From contig JAJQFD010000034.1 in the NCBI GenBank assembly GCA_021201335.1, positions 1-64,000 of the forward strand: DNA of 64,000 nucleotides, written 5' to 3'. Both the position numbers and the translations under genes were made by a program. The notes below the pieces were generated by a model, which did no database searches, was not told the DNA's origin, and was given only the letters and a program-made list of their open reading frames with translations. Positions 26,544-36,623 of the stretch are shown here, one piece after another. Each line of letters opens with the position of its first letter. Position 1 is the stretch's first letter. Source of the stretch: Bacteroides sp. (lineage in GTDB: Bacteria > Bacteroidota > Bacteroidia > Bacteroidales > Bacteroidaceae).

Positions 26544-27416
26544 TTATCTCCTACCATCTACTCCCCACATCATCTTATTCCGTAGTGTATCAAAGAAGTG
26601 TTGATTATGCCGTTTCACCACTTTTACCGTGTAATCCGCTTTGCTAATTATAAGTTGGTTGCTTTCTTTCCAGGTTTCATTACGTCCGTCAATAGCTACC
26701 AGAAAGTGATGGCTGCGGCTTTCAATATCCAGCTTAATTTCCCAGTCATCCCGTATGATAATCGGTCGCATATTTAAACTGTGTGGGGCAACCGGAGTTA
26801 AAGCAATGGTATTGGACTGTGGTACGATAATAGGTCCTCCAACACTTAAAGAATAAGCTGTGGAACCAGTAGGAGTCGCAATAATAAGGCCGTCTGCCTG
26901 GTAAGTTGTCAGAAACTCTCCATTTACGGAAGTATGGATGGAGATCATGGATGAACTATCTCTTTTGAGAACAGCAATTTCGTTAAGTCCATAGGGTGAG
27001 AACTTCAGACGTTGATCGTTGGACTTTAATTGCAGAACAGTCCTTTCTTCTAACTGATAATGATTGTGATAAATATCATCGATGGTAGTTCCTATTTCAG
27101 CAGGTGCAACGTCGGCCAGGAAGCCGAGCCTACCTGTATTAATACCCAGAATAGGAATATCTTTTTTAACAACGCGGCTTGCAGCTCGTAAAAATGTACC
27201 GTCGCCCCCTACGCTGATAACCATATCGGCAGTGAAATCATCATCATCAATTAATCCATCTACTTCAATCTTTAATTTGGCTCCGGTAGTTAGAAATTCA
27301 TAAAAACGTTTACAGATATATATTTCAGCATCATAATGTTTCAACAGCTTGAAAAGCGTTTCGAGGTGGATTGACTTCTTTATTTGATATGTATTTCCGA
27401 AGATGGCGAATTTCAT
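26544..27416 (-). CDS. nadK: NAD kinase
   Basis: 290 residues. The diagnostic motifs are [14 protein letters not shown] (GGDGT), [36 protein letters not shown] and [14 protein letters not shown]. It phosphorylates NAD to NADP in the cytoplasm. Divergent from the pdxJ operon with a 97-bp shared upstream region. Length is normal for the family. Confidence 0.96.
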   Translation of the reverse strand: MKFAIFGNTYQIKKSIHLETLFKLLKHYDAEIYICKRFYEFLTTGAKLKIEVDGLIDDDDFTADMVISVGGDGTFLRAASRVVKKDIPILGINTGRLGFLADVAPAEIGTTIDDIYHNHYQLEERTVLQLKSNDQRLKFSPYGLNEIAVLKRDSSSMISIHTSVNGEFLTTYQADGLIIATPTGSTAYSLSVGGPIIVPQSNTIALTPVAPHSLNMRPIIIRDDWEIKLDIESRSHHFLVAIDGRNETWKESNQLIISKADYTVKVVKRHNQHFFDTLRNKMMWGVDGRR

Positions 27417-27434
27417 AATTTCAAAAAATGATAG

Positions 27435-27442
27435 TACATTTG
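27435..27442 (+). promoter_or_regulatory. -7 promoter element for the pdxJ operon
   Basis: TACATTTG, exact TAnnTTTG match, about 70 nt before the pdxJ ATG. Confidence 0.5.
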
Positions 27443-27513
27443 CACTTTATTAAACAATGCAAAAATGGGGCTTTTTTTCAGAAATTCCTATAAATTAGCG
27501 AAGAATAAAAGAT

Positions 27514-28230
27514 ATGACTAGATTAAGTGTTAATATAAACAAGATTGCTACACTGAGGAACTCTCGCGGAAGCAGTATACCAAATGTGGTAAAAGTGGCG
27601 TTAGATTGCGAAAAGTTTGGTGCAGATGGAATTACAGTACATCCTCGTCCGGATGAGCGACATATTCGCAGAGCTGATGTTTATGAATTAAAGCCATTAC
27701 TGAAAACGGAATTTAATATTGAGGGATACCCTGATAAGGAATTTATCGATTTAGTGTTGAAGATAAAGCCCAATCAGGTAACACTGGTTCCGGATTCCCC
27801 CACACAGTTAACCTCCAATTCCGGGTGGGATACCAAAATTAATCTGGATTTCCTTACGGAAGTGCTGGATGCATTCAAGAGTGCAGGAATCCGGACTTCT
27901 GTTTTTGTGGAAGCCGATGAAGAGATGATTAGTTACGCAGCCAAAGCCGGGGCCGACCGGGTAGAGTTATATACCGAACCCTATGCTACTGACTATGTGA
28001 AAGATCCGGACAAAGCGATTGAACCTTTTATTAAAGCTGCTGAAAAAGCCAGAAAACTGGGTATGGGCCTGAATGCCGGTCATGATTTAAGCTTGGTGAA
28101 TCTGGAGTATTTAAGTCAGCATATACCTTGGCTTGATGAAGTTTCCATCGGCCATGCTTTGATCAGTGATGCCTTGTATCTGGGATTAGAGAGAACCATA
28201 CATGAATATAAAAACTGTCTTCATAAATGA
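27514..28230 (+). CDS. pdxJ: Pyridoxine 5'-phosphate synthase
   Basis: 238 residues of the PdxJ TIM barrel. [16 protein letters not shown] at the start, [15 protein letters not shown] (phosphate and substrate binding), [19 protein letters not shown], and [15 protein letters not shown] near the end are characteristic. It condenses 3-amino-1-hydroxyacetone phosphate with deoxyxylulose 5-phosphate to make PNP. Its stop codon overlaps the exbB start (ATGA), so it is the first gene of a pdxJ-exbB-exbD-tonB unit, an arrangement common in Bacteroidales. Confidence 0.97.
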   Translation: MTRLSVNINKIATLRNSRGSSIPNVVKVALDCEKFGADGITVHPRPDERHIRRADVYELKPLLKTEFNIEGYPDKEFIDLVLKIKPNQVTLVPDSPTQLTSNSGWDTKINLDFLTEVLDAFKSAGIRTSVFVEADEEMISYAAKAGADRVELYTEPYATDYVKDPDKAIEPFIKAAEKARKLGMGLNAGHDLSLVNLEYLSQHIPWLDEVSIGHALISDALYLGLERTIHEYKNCLHK

Positions 28231-28943
28231 ATATAATGCAAATAACTCAAAATGCAGTGAACCTGGCTGACTCTCTGGCTACAGCCAATCCGGTTTTAAC
28301 AGAGGTAAATGCTGGGGAAAGTATGAACATGCTCGATCTTGCCATCAAAGGGGGATGGATCATGATAGTATTAGGAGCGCTTTCCTTACTCTGTTTCTAC
28401 ATCCTGTTTGAACGTATGTATGTAATACGGAAAGCCGGAAAGGAAGATCCAATGTTTATGGATCGGGTGAAAGACTATATTTTGAGTGGAGAAATCAAAG
28501 CGGCACTGAATTATTGCCGTACAATGAATACTCCTTCTGCCCGGATGATTGAAAAAGGAATCAGTCGACTCGGAAGACCTGTAAACGATGTTCAGGCTGC
28601 GATAGAAAACGTAGGTAACTTTGAAGTAGCCAAACTCGAAAAAGGAATGACGATTATGGCAACCATTGCGGGTGGAGCCCCGATGATTGGCTTTCTGGGA
28701 ACTGTTACCGGAATGATCCGTGCCTTTTACGAAATGGCGAATGCCGGAAACAATGTAGATATCAGCCTTTTATCTGGAGGTATATACGAAGCAATGGTAA
28801 CTACTGTTGGAGGCCTTATTGTAGGTATTATTGCCATGTTTGCCTATAACTATCTGGTAACCCGGATTGATGGGGTTGTGAATAAGATGGAGATTCAGAC
28901 AATGGCCTTTATGGACTTGCTGAATGAACCGGCAAAGAAATAA
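28227..28943 (+). CDS. exbB: ExbB/TolQ/MotA-family proton channel protein
   Basis: 238 residues with three membrane segments: about 40-60 ([20 protein letters not shown]), 145-165 ([20 protein letters not shown]) and 185-210 ([20 protein letters not shown]). The [15 protein letters not shown] motif is the conserved ExbB/TolQ signature. With ExbD it uses the proton gradient to energise TonB (or Tol) for outer-membrane transport. The start overlaps the pdxJ stop; a second ATG nine bases downstream is an alternative. Confidence 0.93.
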   Translation: MNIMQITQNAVNLADSLATANPVLTEVNAGESMNMLDLAIKGGWIMIVLGALSLLCFYILFERMYVIRKAGKEDPMFMDRVKDYILSGEIKAALNYCRTMNTPSARMIEKGISRLGRPVNDVQAAIENVGNFEVAKLEKGMTIMATIAGGAPMIGFLGTVTGMIRAFYEMANAGNNVDISLLSGGIYEAMVTTVGGLIVGIIAMFAYNYLVTRIDGVVNKMEIQTMAFMDLLNEPAKK

Positions 28944-28976
28944 TGAGTAGAGTTTCCTACTTAACTACAGAATAAA

Positions 28977-29393
28977 ATGGCTTTAAAACGAAGAGTAAAA
29001 ATATCACCAACTTTTAGTATGGCATCTATGACGGATATCATATTCCTGTTGCTTATCTTCTTTATGATAACATCCACCGTCGTATTTCCCAATGCCATCA
29101 AAGTACTGTTGCCACAGGGGAAACAGCAGACTTCGGCCAAACCATTGACCAGGGTCATAATTAATAAAGACTTAGCTTATTTCGCTGCATTCGGCAATGA
29201 GAAAGAACAAGAGTTGCAATTATCCGAACTGGCTGGTTTCCTGCAAAGCTGTGCGGAAAGAGAACCAGAAATGTATGTTGCTTTATATGCCGATGAAACC
29301 GTTCCTTATAGAGAAATTGTAAATGTACTGAATATAGCCAACGAAAATCAGTTTAAGATGGTTTTGGCAACCCGTCCTCCACAAAATAAGTAA
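28977..29393 (+). CDS. exbD: ExbD/TolR-family biopolymer transport protein
   Basis: 138 residues: basic N-terminus, one membrane segment at about 18-38 (MTDIIFLLLIFFMITST) carrying the conserved proton-relay Asp (MTDII), then a periplasmic domain ending in VVLATRPPQ-like sequence. Forms the motor with ExbB. Spaced 33 nt from exbB and 3 nt from the TonB gene. Confidence 0.93.
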   Translation: MALKRRVKISPTFSMASMTDIIFLLLIFFMITSTVVFPNAIKVLLPQGKQQTSAKPLTRVIINKDLAYFAAFGNEKEQELQLSELAGFLQSCAEREPEMYVALYADETVPYREIVNVLNIANENQFKMVLATRPPQNK

Positions 29394-29396
29394 GGA

Positions 29397-30272
29397 ATGA
29401 ACGAAAAGAAGAAGAGTAAATACATGGGTGCGCTGGGAGCAATATTGGTTCATATAGCCATAATTGTTCTGTTGCTCTTTTGTGTGATCCGTACTCCTGA
29501 ACGCCTGGAAGAGAGTGGTGTAACCGTAATGATGGGGGATGCTACGGAAGCTTATGGTGGTTTTGATCCTTCTTCTTTGGTAGATGTTGAAGTACAGCCT
29601 GAAACAAGTGAGGCAAATAATGTCCCTGAACCAGAATCTGTACCCGAGCAGGAAATGATTACACAGGTTGAAGAAGAGACTATCGTCATTGATCCTCCCA
29701 AGAAAACAGAAACAAAACCCAATACTCCACCGGTACAGACTCCCAGACCACAACCTAAACCGGAAACAACCAAACCAGATAATTCAGCTGCTGAAAGAGC
29801 CGCCGAAGAAGCTCGCATGCTGGCGGAGCAGAAAGCAGAACAAGAGCGTAAAGCTGCTGCGGAAGCTGCCAACAATTTGGTTGCCGGAGCTTTCGGTAAG
29901 GGAAATCAGATGGGCAACAAAGGAACTACTACCGGAACCGGGGCAGTAGGGATTCCAACCGGAAATTCTTCAACAGGTGCGGCAACAGGTTCAACTGGAT
30001 ATGGCTCATTCGATTTGGGAGGACGTTCATTGGGAGAAGGTGGATTGCCACGTCCTCAATATACGGTTCAGGAAGAAGGGAAAGTAGTTGTTACCATTAC
30101 TGTAAATCCCAGCGGACAGGTAATAGCCACGAGCATCAATCGAGCTACCAATACGGTAAATGCAACCTTGCGTAAAGCCGCCGAAGATGCCGCAAAGAAA
30201 GCAAGGTTCAATACGGTTGAAGGATTGAATAACCAAACCGGAACAATTACTTATTACTTTAATTTGAAATAG
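29397..30272 (+). CDS. tonB: TonB/TolA-like energy transducer
   Basis: 291 residues: cytoplasmic KKKSKY start, one membrane anchor (about 12-32), an acidic/proline-rich spacer with TPPVQTPRPQPKPETTKP, an Ala/Glu/Lys-rich stretch recalling TolA (about 125-160), a Gly/Thr/Asn-rich linker, and a C-terminal TonB-like domain (about 215-291: EGKVVVTITVNPSGQV). It spans the periplasm to transmit energy from ExbBD. The mix of TonB-like end and TolA-like middle means the partner receptors could be either class. Confidence 0.88.
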   Translation: MNEKKKSKYMGALGAILVHIAIIVLLLFCVIRTPERLEESGVTVMMGDATEAYGGFDPSSLVDVEVQPETSEANNVPEPESVPEQEMITQVEEETIVIDPPKKTETKPNTPPVQTPRPQPKPETTKPDNSAAERAAEEARMLAEQKAEQERKAAAEAANNLVAGAFGKGNQMGNKGTTTGTGAVGIPTGNSSTGAATGSTGYGSFDLGGRSLGEGGLPRPQYTVQEEGKVVVTITVNPSGQVIATSINRATNTVNATLRKAAEDAAKKARFNTVEGLNNQTGTITYYFNLK

Positions 30273-30315
30273 AATCCTGAATTATCAATATTGTTTTACT
30301 CTAAAATAAGTCATT

Positions 30316-30867
30316 ATGGGTACAGTTTATGTGTTTTTCGCAGATGGTTTTGAAGAAATAGAAGCGTTTACAACGATTGATGTTTTAAGACGTGCCAGTT
30401 TAAATGTAGAAATGGTTTCAATCACCAATGAGCAAGTAGTCACAGGAGCTCATGATGTACCGTTTCTAACAGACTCTTTTTTCAAGGATCATAATTTTAA
30501 GGATGCTGAAGCACTAGTTTTGCCGGGGGGAATGCCTGGAGCCGCAACTTTAGCCAAACATGAAGGATTGAATGCTTTGATTCAGGAATTCATTAAAACC
30601 GGAAAAACAATGGCTGCTATTTGTGCTGCTCCGATGGTACTTGGTAAAGCCGGTTTATTGAAAGGCAAAACTGTCACATGCTATCCCGGATTTGAACAAT
30701 ATCTGGAAGGCGCCAACTGTACCGGACAACTTGTTGAAGTGGATGGCAACCTTATTACCGGAAAAGGCCCCGGTGCTGCCATGGATTTCGCTTTAACTGT
30801 TGTGGATGCATTAGTTGGTAAAGAAAAAGTTGCCGAACTGGAAGAAGCCATGTGTATAAAACGCTGA
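30316..30867 (+). CDS. DJ-1/PfpI family protein
   Basis: 183 residues of the DJ-1/YajL type: VYVFFADGFEEIEA (conserved Glu at the nucleophile pocket), LVLPGGMPGAATL, and the nucleophile elbow AAICAAPMVLGKAGLL with the reactive Cys. Members act in protein or nucleotide deglycation or oxidative stress handling; the exact activity is debated. It lies between tonB and ispD, 3 nt before the latter. Confidence 0.93.
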   Translation: MGTVYVFFADGFEEIEAFTTIDVLRRASLNVEMVSITNEQVVTGAHDVPFLTDSFFKDHNFKDAEALVLPGGMPGAATLAKHEGLNALIQEFIKTGKTMAAICAAPMVLGKAGLLKGKTVTCYPGFEQYLEGANCTGQLVEVDGNLITGKGPGAAMDFALTVVDALVGKEKVAELEEAMCIKR

Positions 30868-30870
30868 TCG

Positions 30871-31536
30871 ATGAAAAAATATGCCTTAATTGTAGCCGGT
30901 GGGAAAGGATTGCGTATGGGGAGCGATCTCCCCAAGCAATTCCTTCCCATCGGTACAGGTAAGGTAGTTTTGATGCACACACTGGAAGCCTTTTATCAGT
31001 GTGATCCCCTAATAGAAATAATTCTCATACTACCGGCAGACCAACAAGACTATTGGAAAGAATTGTGCCGGAAATACAACTTTCATATTCCCCATTCTAT
31101 CGTAGAAGGGGGAGAAACACGTTTTCATTCCGTTAAAAACGGATTGAGTAAAATCGATGAAGGTGGTTTGATAGCCGTTCATGATGGAGTTCGTCCGTTG
31201 GTAGCAAAGGAAGTGATCAGCAACTGTTATGAGAAGGCATCTCAATATCAAGCCGTTATTCCTATAATAGATATTGTAGAAACGATACGTCTGATTACGG
31301 ACGATGAAAATAAAACCGTCAATAGAGATAATTATAAACTCGTTCAGACACCCCAGGTTTTTGACGTACAACTCCTAAAAAAAGCATACGAACAAGAATA
31401 TACTTCCTTTTTTACCGATGATGCTTCTGTCGTAGAAAGTTTGGGATATAGTGTACACCTGACCGAAGGAAACAAGGAAAATATTAAAATAACCACCCCT
31501 TTTGATCTTAAAATAGCCGCAGCTTTACTATCATAA
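30871..31536 (+). CDS. ispD: 2-C-methyl-D-erythritol 4-phosphate cytidylyltransferase
   Basis: 221 residues. The nucleotide-binding start [19 protein letters not shown], the motif VHDGVRPLV, and LVQTPQVFD are diagnostic of IspD. It makes CDP-methylerythritol in the non-mevalonate isoprenoid pathway. Its last base overlaps the recG start (ATAATG), so the two are coupled. Confidence 0.96.
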   Translation: MKKYALIVAGGKGLRMGSDLPKQFLPIGTGKVVLMHTLEAFYQCDPLIEIILILPADQQDYWKELCRKYNFHIPHSIVEGGETRFHSVKNGLSKIDEGGLIAVHDGVRPLVAKEVISNCYEKASQYQAVIPIIDIVETIRLITDDENKTVNRDNYKLVQTPQVFDVQLLKKAYEQEYTSFFTDDASVVESLGYSVHLTEGNKENIKITTPFDLKIAAALLS

Positions 31537-33632
31537 TGTTTGATCTTACCACAAGAGACATAAAATATTTAGCAGGAGTAGGTCCACAAAGGGCTTCCAT
31601 CCTGAATAAAGAACTTGATATATTTTCCCTACACGATTTAATTTATTATTTTCCTTATAAATATGTAGACCGAAGTCGCATCTATTATATTCAAGAGATA
31701 GATGGGAATATGCCATATATCCAACTCAAAGGTAAAATTGTGGGTTTCGAAACGTTTGGAGAAGGGCGAAGCCGAAGATTAGTTGCACATTTTTCGGATG
31801 GTACCGGTGTCGTTGACCTGGTCTGGTTTCAAGGCATCAAATATATATTAAATAAGTATAAGCTACATCAGGAATATATTATTTTCGGTAAACCGACCGT
31901 CTTTAATGGTCGAATTAATGTGGCGCATCCGGATATGGATGATTCAGCTTCGGTGACACTCTCCGGTATGGGAATGCAACCTTATTACCATACGACCGAA
32001 AAAATGAAGCGCAGCTTTCTGAATTCGCATGCACTGGAGAAAATGATGTCTTCGGTAATAGGAATGATTCAGGAGCCTCTTTCAGAAACACTTTCCTCGA
32101 AAGTTATTGCAGATCATCATTTGATATCTTTGACGGATGCGTTAAAGAACATACATTTTCCTTCTAATCCAGAATTACTGCGGAAAGCCCAGTACCGTTT
32201 AAAATTTGAGGAGTTATTTTACATCCAATTAAATATCCTGAGATATGCGAAAGAACGGCAACAACGTTACAGAGGTTATGTGTTCGAAACGGTAGGCGAA
32301 AAGTTTCATGATTTCTATAAAAAGAATTTGCCCTTCGAACTAACCGGTGCGCAGAAAAGAGTACTGAAAGAAATTCGCTGGGATGTTGGATGTGGCCGTC
32401 AGATGAATCGTTTACTGCAAGGGGATGTAGGCAGCGGAAAAACGTTGGTTGCATTGATGAGTATGCTTATTGCACTGGATAATGGATATCAGGCTTGTTT
32501 AATGGCTCCCACCGAAATTCTGGCAAATCAACATTTTGAAACCATGAAAGAACTTCTGTTCGGCATGGATATTCGGGTCGAATTATTAACCGGTTCCGTG
32601 AAAGGAAAGAAGCGCGAAGCCATCCATAAAGGTTTACTAACCGGAGACATTCACCTATTGATCGGTACTCATGCGGTGATTGAAGATACGGTTAATTTCT
32701 CTTCGTTAGGGTTGGTCGTTATTGACGAGCAACATCGTTTTGGGGTAGCACAACGGGCACGTTTGTGGAACAAAAATATTCAACCCCCTCATGTATTGGT
32801 GATGACGGCAACTCCAATTCCTCGTACGTTGGCCATGACCTTGTATGGCGACCTGGATGTTTCTGTTATTGATGAATTACCACCCGGCAGAAAGCCTATA
32901 TCTACTATTCATCAATTCGACAACCGAAGAGAAAGCCTTTATCGTTTTGTGCGAAAGCAAGTTGAAGAGGGTAGGCAAGTGTACATTGTTTATCCCTTAA
33001 TAAAAGAAAGCGAGAAAATTGACCTAAAAAATCTCGATGAAGGATTCGAACTTATCAAGTCCGAATTCCCCGAATATACCATTTGCAAAGTACATGGTAA
33101 AATGAAAGCTGCCGAAAAGGATGAACAAATGCAACTTTTCGCTTCGGGAATAGCACAGATTATGGTTGCAACCACTGTGATCGAAGTGGGGGTAAATGTG
33201 CCCAATGCATCTGTTATGATTGTTGAAAATGCCGAACGCTTCGGGTTGTCACAATTGCATCAGCTTCGGGGGCGAGTAGGTCGTGGGGCCGAACAGTCCT
33301 ATTGTATTCTTGTGACTAGTTACAAACTGAAGGAAGATACACGCAAAAGACTCGAAATAATGGTTCGTACCAATGATGGATTCGAAATAGCTGAGGCCGA
33401 CCTGAAACTTCGCGGGCCAGGAGACTTAGAAGGAACACAACAGAGTGGAATAGCTTTCGACCTTAAAATTTCGGACCTTGCGAAAGATGGCCAACTTCTG
33501 CAATATGTCCGAAATATTGCACAGGAAATTGTCGATTATGACCCACATTTGCAGTTGCCCGAAAATGAGATCCTTGCAAAACAACTGAAGACACTCCGAA
33601 AAACTAAAATCAGCTGGGCATCAATAAGTTAA
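31536..33632 (+). CDS. recG: ATP-dependent DNA helicase RecG
   Basis: 698 residues: N-terminal wedge/OB domain (about 1-200, with YFPYKYVDRSRI), then helicase motifs Walker A LLQGDVGSGKTLVAL, MAPTEILANQHF, DEQHRFGVAQR (DEQH box), VMTATPIPRTL, and the second lobe with TTVIEVGVNVPNASVM and QLRGRVGRG. The C-terminal TRG-like region reads RLEIMVRTNDGFEIAEADLKL. It remodels stalled replication forks and Holliday junctions. Last gene of the pdxJ-to-recG run. Confidence 0.97.
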   Translation: MFDLTTRDIKYLAGVGPQRASILNKELDIFSLHDLIYYFPYKYVDRSRIYYIQEIDGNMPYIQLKGKIVGFETFGEGRSRRLVAHFSDGTGVVDLVWFQGIKYILNKYKLHQEYIIFGKPTVFNGRINVAHPDMDDSASVTLSGMGMQPYYHTTEKMKRSFLNSHALEKMMSSVIGMIQEPLSETLSSKVIADHHLISLTDALKNIHFPSNPELLRKAQYRLKFEELFYIQLNILRYAKERQQRYRGYVFETVGEKFHDFYKKNLPFELTGAQKRVLKEIRWDVGCGRQMNRLLQGDVGSGKTLVALMSMLIALDNGYQACLMAPTEILANQHFETMKELLFGMDIRVELLTGSVKGKKREAIHKGLLTGDIHLLIGTHAVIEDTVNFSSLGLVVIDEQHRFGVAQRARLWNKNIQPPHVLVMTATPIPRTLAMTLYGDLDVSVIDELPPGRKPISTIHQFDNRRESLYRFVRKQVEEGRQVYIVYPLIKESEKIDLKNLDEGFELIKSEFPEYTICKVHGKMKAAEKDEQMQLFASGIAQIMVATTVIEVGVNVPNASVMIVENAERFGLSQLHQLRGRVGRGAEQSYCILVTSYKLKEDTRKRLEIMVRTNDGFEIAEADLKLRGPGDLEGTQQSGIAFDLKISDLAKDGQLLQYVRNIAQEIVDYDPHLQLPENEILAKQLKTLRKTKISWASIS

Positions 33633-33721
33633 AAAAGAATAAATCTGTTATAAAATCTATTTGTTTAGCGATATTGGACAAAAAAAGTTAAGCCGTTAAC
33701 CGATTTTTCGCTAAGAAATAC

Positions 33722-33729
33722 TATCTTTG
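33722..33729 (+). promoter_or_regulatory. -7 promoter element for the M23 peptidase gene
   Basis: TATCTTTG, exact TAnnTTTG match, 40 nt before the ATG at 33770. It argues for the shorter start over the in-frame reading from 33737. Confidence 0.5.
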
Positions 33730-33769
33730 ATGCAATTTGTGGAAAATCAAGTTAATATCAGAAGACAAG

Positions 33770-34645
33770 ATGAATTTTAACTATATCAAGGTTGGGTTTG
33801 TGGCGGTAGCGGCGATGGCGAGTTTGTGTGCTTCATCGCAGGATTTGATAGCTCGTCAGGCACCTATAGACAAGAAACTGAAAAGTGTAGATTCACTCAT
33901 TTTACAAAAACAGATTCAAGTAGAACAATCTGAGTTTCCTGCATTTGATCTGTATCCTTCATGGAATCAGACTTCAGTGCATAATTATGCCAATGCAAAT
34001 ATCCCGGAAACATATACATTCGATTTAACAGGCTTTCATATGCCGACTCCAAGTACTCGCATAACTTCCAAATTCGGTCCTCGCAGAGGACGAATGCACA
34101 ACGGAATTGATGTAAAAGTGCAGGTAGGGGATACCATATATGCTGCCTTTGATGGAAAGATACGCATGGTGAGAGATCAGGGACGCCGGAAAGGTTACGG
34201 AAAATATGTGGTTATCAGGCATGATAATGGATTGGAAACAGTTTACGGGCATCTTTCCAAACATTTGGTAAAAGAAGACGAACTGGTAAAAGCCGGCGAA
34301 CCAATCGGATTAGGAGGAAATACTGGACGTTCTTATGGTTCACATCTTCATTTCGAAACTCGTTTCTTAGGTATTGCAATAAATCCTGCTTTAATGTTTG
34401 ATTTTGAAAGCCAGGATATCGTAGCTGATAATTATACGTTTAATCGTAGAAAGACCGGACGAACCAGCTCTGGAACTATGGTTGCAAATTCCGGAAACGT
34501 TATTAAATACCATAAAGTAAAAAGTGGTGATTCCTTATCGAAAATTGCAGCGCAAAGAGGAGTTTCTATTGATACTTTGTGCAAGTTAAATAGAATTACC
34601 CGCAAAACGGTATTAAGACCGGGACAAGTTTTACGTTGTTCATAA
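33770..34645 (+). CDS. M23 (LytM) metallopeptidase with C-terminal LysM domain
   Basis: 291 residues with a signal peptide (MNFNYIKVGFVAVAAMASLCASS). The peptidase domain (about 95-205) carries all zinc and catalytic signatures: MHNGIDVKVQVGD (HxxxD), VYGHLSKH, and GSHLHFETR (HxH). The last 50 residues (YHKVKSGDSLSKIAAQRG) are one LysM peptidoglycan-binding module. It would cut peptide cross-links in the periplasm, or act as an amidase activator if inactive, but the metal ligands are intact. Own promoter and terminator, so monocistronic. Confidence 0.94.
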   Translation: MNFNYIKVGFVAVAAMASLCASSQDLIARQAPIDKKLKSVDSLILQKQIQVEQSEFPAFDLYPSWNQTSVHNYANANIPETYTFDLTGFHMPTPSTRITSKFGPRRGRMHNGIDVKVQVGDTIYAAFDGKIRMVRDQGRRKGYGKYVVIRHDNGLETVYGHLSKHLVKEDELVKAGEPIGLGGNTGRSYGSHLHFETRFLGIAINPALMFDFESQDIVADNYTFNRRKTGRTSSGTMVANSGNVIKYHKVKSGDSLSKIAAQRGVSIDTLCKLNRITRKTVLRPGQVLRCS

Positions 34646-34665
34646 TTCATAAGCATAATATACTA

Positions 34666-34704
34666 AGAGGGCACTTTAATATAATTTAGAGTGCCCTCTT
34701 TTCT
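34666..34704 (+). terminator. Intrinsic terminator after the M23 peptidase gene
   Basis: AGAGGGCACT (34666-34675) pairs perfectly with AGTGCCCTCT (34690-34699) followed by a T-rich run. Confidence 0.85.
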
Positions 34705-34722
34705 TTATTCTTTATTTATTAC

Positions 34723-34730
34723 TAACTTTG
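34723..34730 (+). promoter_or_regulatory. -7 promoter element for the DUF1599-to-folE gene run
   Basis: TAACTTTG, exact TAnnTTTG match. The transcript would start near 34737, which excludes the upstream in-frame start at 34728 and supports ATG 34749. Confidence 0.5.
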
Positions 34731-34748
34731 TGCCCTATTTATAATGAC

Positions 34749-35291
34749 ATGGAAGATACCAGACAAGAATTTGAGCATACTATCACCTTATGCCGTGATT
34801 TGTTTTCTAAAAAGCTGCATGATTACGGCCCATCATGGCGCATCCTGCGTCCTATTTCAGTAACAGATCAGATCTTTATTAAGGCTAACCGAATCAGAAG
34901 TATTGAAACGAAAGGGGTTAATATGGTGGATGAAGGGATATGTGATGAATTTATTGCAATTGTAAATTATGGTATTATTGGCCTTATACAGTTGGAATTG
35001 GGTTACTCAGAAGCAGCTGATATCAGCAATGAAGAGGCTTTGACCCTATATGATAAATATGCCAAAGAAGCATTAGAATTAATGCTGGCTAAAAATCATG
35101 ACTACGATGAAGCATGGAGAAGCATGCGTATCAGTTCTTATACGGATTTAATCTTAATGAAGATATCCCGTACGAAACAGATTGAAAGCCTTTCTGGTAA
35201 AACTCTGGTATCAGAAGGGGTTGATGCCAACTACATAGATATGATTAATTATGCTGTTTTTGGCTTGATTAAATTAGAGATTGAAAGATAA
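34749..35291 (+). CDS. DUF1599 protein (nucleotide-modification-associated domain), internally duplicated
   Basis: 180 residues made of two similar halves: first half DYGPSWRILRPISVTDQIFIK..RIRSIE and second half DYDEAWRSMRISSYTDLILMK..RTKQIE. Each half has the D-Y-x-x-x-W and D-x-I/L-x-x-K pattern of DUF1599. The domain has been linked by context to nucleotide or tRNA/DNA modification, but the reaction is unknown. It starts a run with the DoxX-like gene (overlapping), tpiA, SPOR and folE. Confidence 0.85.
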   Translation: MEDTRQEFEHTITLCRDLFSKKLHDYGPSWRILRPISVTDQIFIKANRIRSIETKGVNMVDEGICDEFIAIVNYGIIGLIQLELGYSEAADISNEEALTLYDKYAKEALELMLAKNHDYDEAWRSMRISSYTDLILMKISRTKQIESLSGKTLVSEGVDANYIDMINYAVFGLIKLEIER

Positions 35292-36603
35292 ACAAAAACA
35301 TATTGTAAAAGTAACAGGTACAAATATTTGCCGTTTTTTACTGGCAGTTGTATTTATCTTCTCCGGTTTTGTAAAAGCTGTGGATCCAATGGGATCCTTT
35401 TATAAAATTCAGGATTACCTTGAAGCATTCGGTGTATCTTCCTGGGTTCCTGATTTTATGATTTTAGTAGGAGGTATTACGCTATCGGCGTTGGAATTTG
35501 TAATCGGTGTACTTTTGCTTTTTGGTATCCGGAAAGGACCCGCAACTTCTTTGGTCCTGTTGTTTATGCTTTTTATGACACCGTTAACACTTTACTTGGC
35601 AATTGCTGATCCGGTAGAAGATTGCGGATGTTTTGGTGATGTCTGGGTATTAACCAACTGGCAAACATTCTGGAAGAATGTGGTGCTACTGGCGGCTGCT
35701 ATTGTTATTTACAAATGGAAGGATCATATTTTTAGTTTCGTAAGTGAGAAATCAGAATGGTTGATCTCTTTATATAGCATTATATTTATTGTGGTACTTT
35801 CTTTATTTTGTTTGAGGTATCTGCCTATTTTAGATTTCAGGCCTTATAAAATAGGATCCAATATCCCGAAAGAAATGAGTATGCCGGAAGGAGCAAAACC
35901 TTCAATCTATGAAACCGTTTTCATCCTGGAAAAAGAGGGAAAAAAGCAGCAATTTACCTTAGAGAATTATCCGGATAGTACCTGGAACTTTGTTGATGCG
36001 AAAACTGTTTTAAAACAGAGAGGTTATGAACCCGCTATCAGGGACTTTTCCATAATAGAACAAGAAACAGGAGAAGATATTACCCAGGAAGTTTTATCCA
36101 ATAAGAATTATACTTTCTTGTTGATTGCACATCGTTTAGAGGTTGCGAGTGATAGTAATATCGACCTGATTAATGAGATATACGATTACAGCATTGAACA
36201 TGAATATGCTTTTTTTTGCCTGACTGCCTCACCGGATTATCAGATCGAAGAATGGAGAGATCGAAGTGGTGCGGAATATCCTTTCGGACTGGTAGATGAT
36301 ATTACTCTTAAGACAATAGTACGGTCGAATCCTGGATTGGTATTAATCAAAGAAGGTACTATTCTGAACAAATGGAGTAATAATAACCTACCTGACGAAT
36401 ATGATCTGGATAATGCTTTAGAATATATTCCGTTAGGAAAGCAGAAAGAAACAAGTGACGGACGTACCATAGCTTATTCTTTTTTATGGTTTGTTTTGCC
36501 TTTGCTTTTTGTCAGTGGTTTGGATATCTTACTGGTAAAAAGAGAAAGGCGTATTTTAAAACGACTGGCAGAAAAGAAGAAGAAAGAGGAAGAATTAAAT
36601 TAA
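35281..36603 (+). CDS. DoxX/MauE-like membrane protein with C-terminal thioredoxin-like region (BT_3928 type)
   Basis: 440 residues. The start is a TTG at 35281 overlapping the end of the DUF1599 gene by 11 nt; no nearby ATG precedes the first membrane segment. Four to five membrane segments occupy about 12-165 (FLLAVVFIFSGFVKAVDP is the DoxX signature, and DCGCFGD recalls MauE). Residues about 200-370 form a periplasmic thioredoxin-like domain without a CxxC pair, and a final segment anchors the C-terminus (FLWFVLPLLFVSGLDILLV) with a basic tail. Probably an envelope redox or membrane-stress component; function unproven. Confidence 0.82.
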   Translation: MKDKQKHIVKVTGTNICRFLLAVVFIFSGFVKAVDPMGSFYKIQDYLEAFGVSSWVPDFMILVGGITLSALEFVIGVLLLFGIRKGPATSLVLLFMLFMTPLTLYLAIADPVEDCGCFGDVWVLTNWQTFWKNVVLLAAAIVIYKWKDHIFSFVSEKSEWLISLYSIIFIVVLSLFCLRYLPILDFRPYKIGSNIPKEMSMPEGAKPSIYETVFILEKEGKKQQFTLENYPDSTWNFVDAKTVLKQRGYEPAIRDFSIIEQETGEDITQEVLSNKNYTFLLIAHRLEVASDSNIDLINEIYDYSIEHEYAFFCLTASPDYQIEEWRDRSGAEYPFGLVDDITLKTIVRSNPGLVLIKEGTILNKWSNNNLPDEYDLDNALEYIPLGKQKETSDGRTIAYSFLWFVLPLLFVSGLDILLVKRERRILKRLAEKKKKEEELN

Positions 36604-36623
36604 CCCTTTAATATATAAACGAA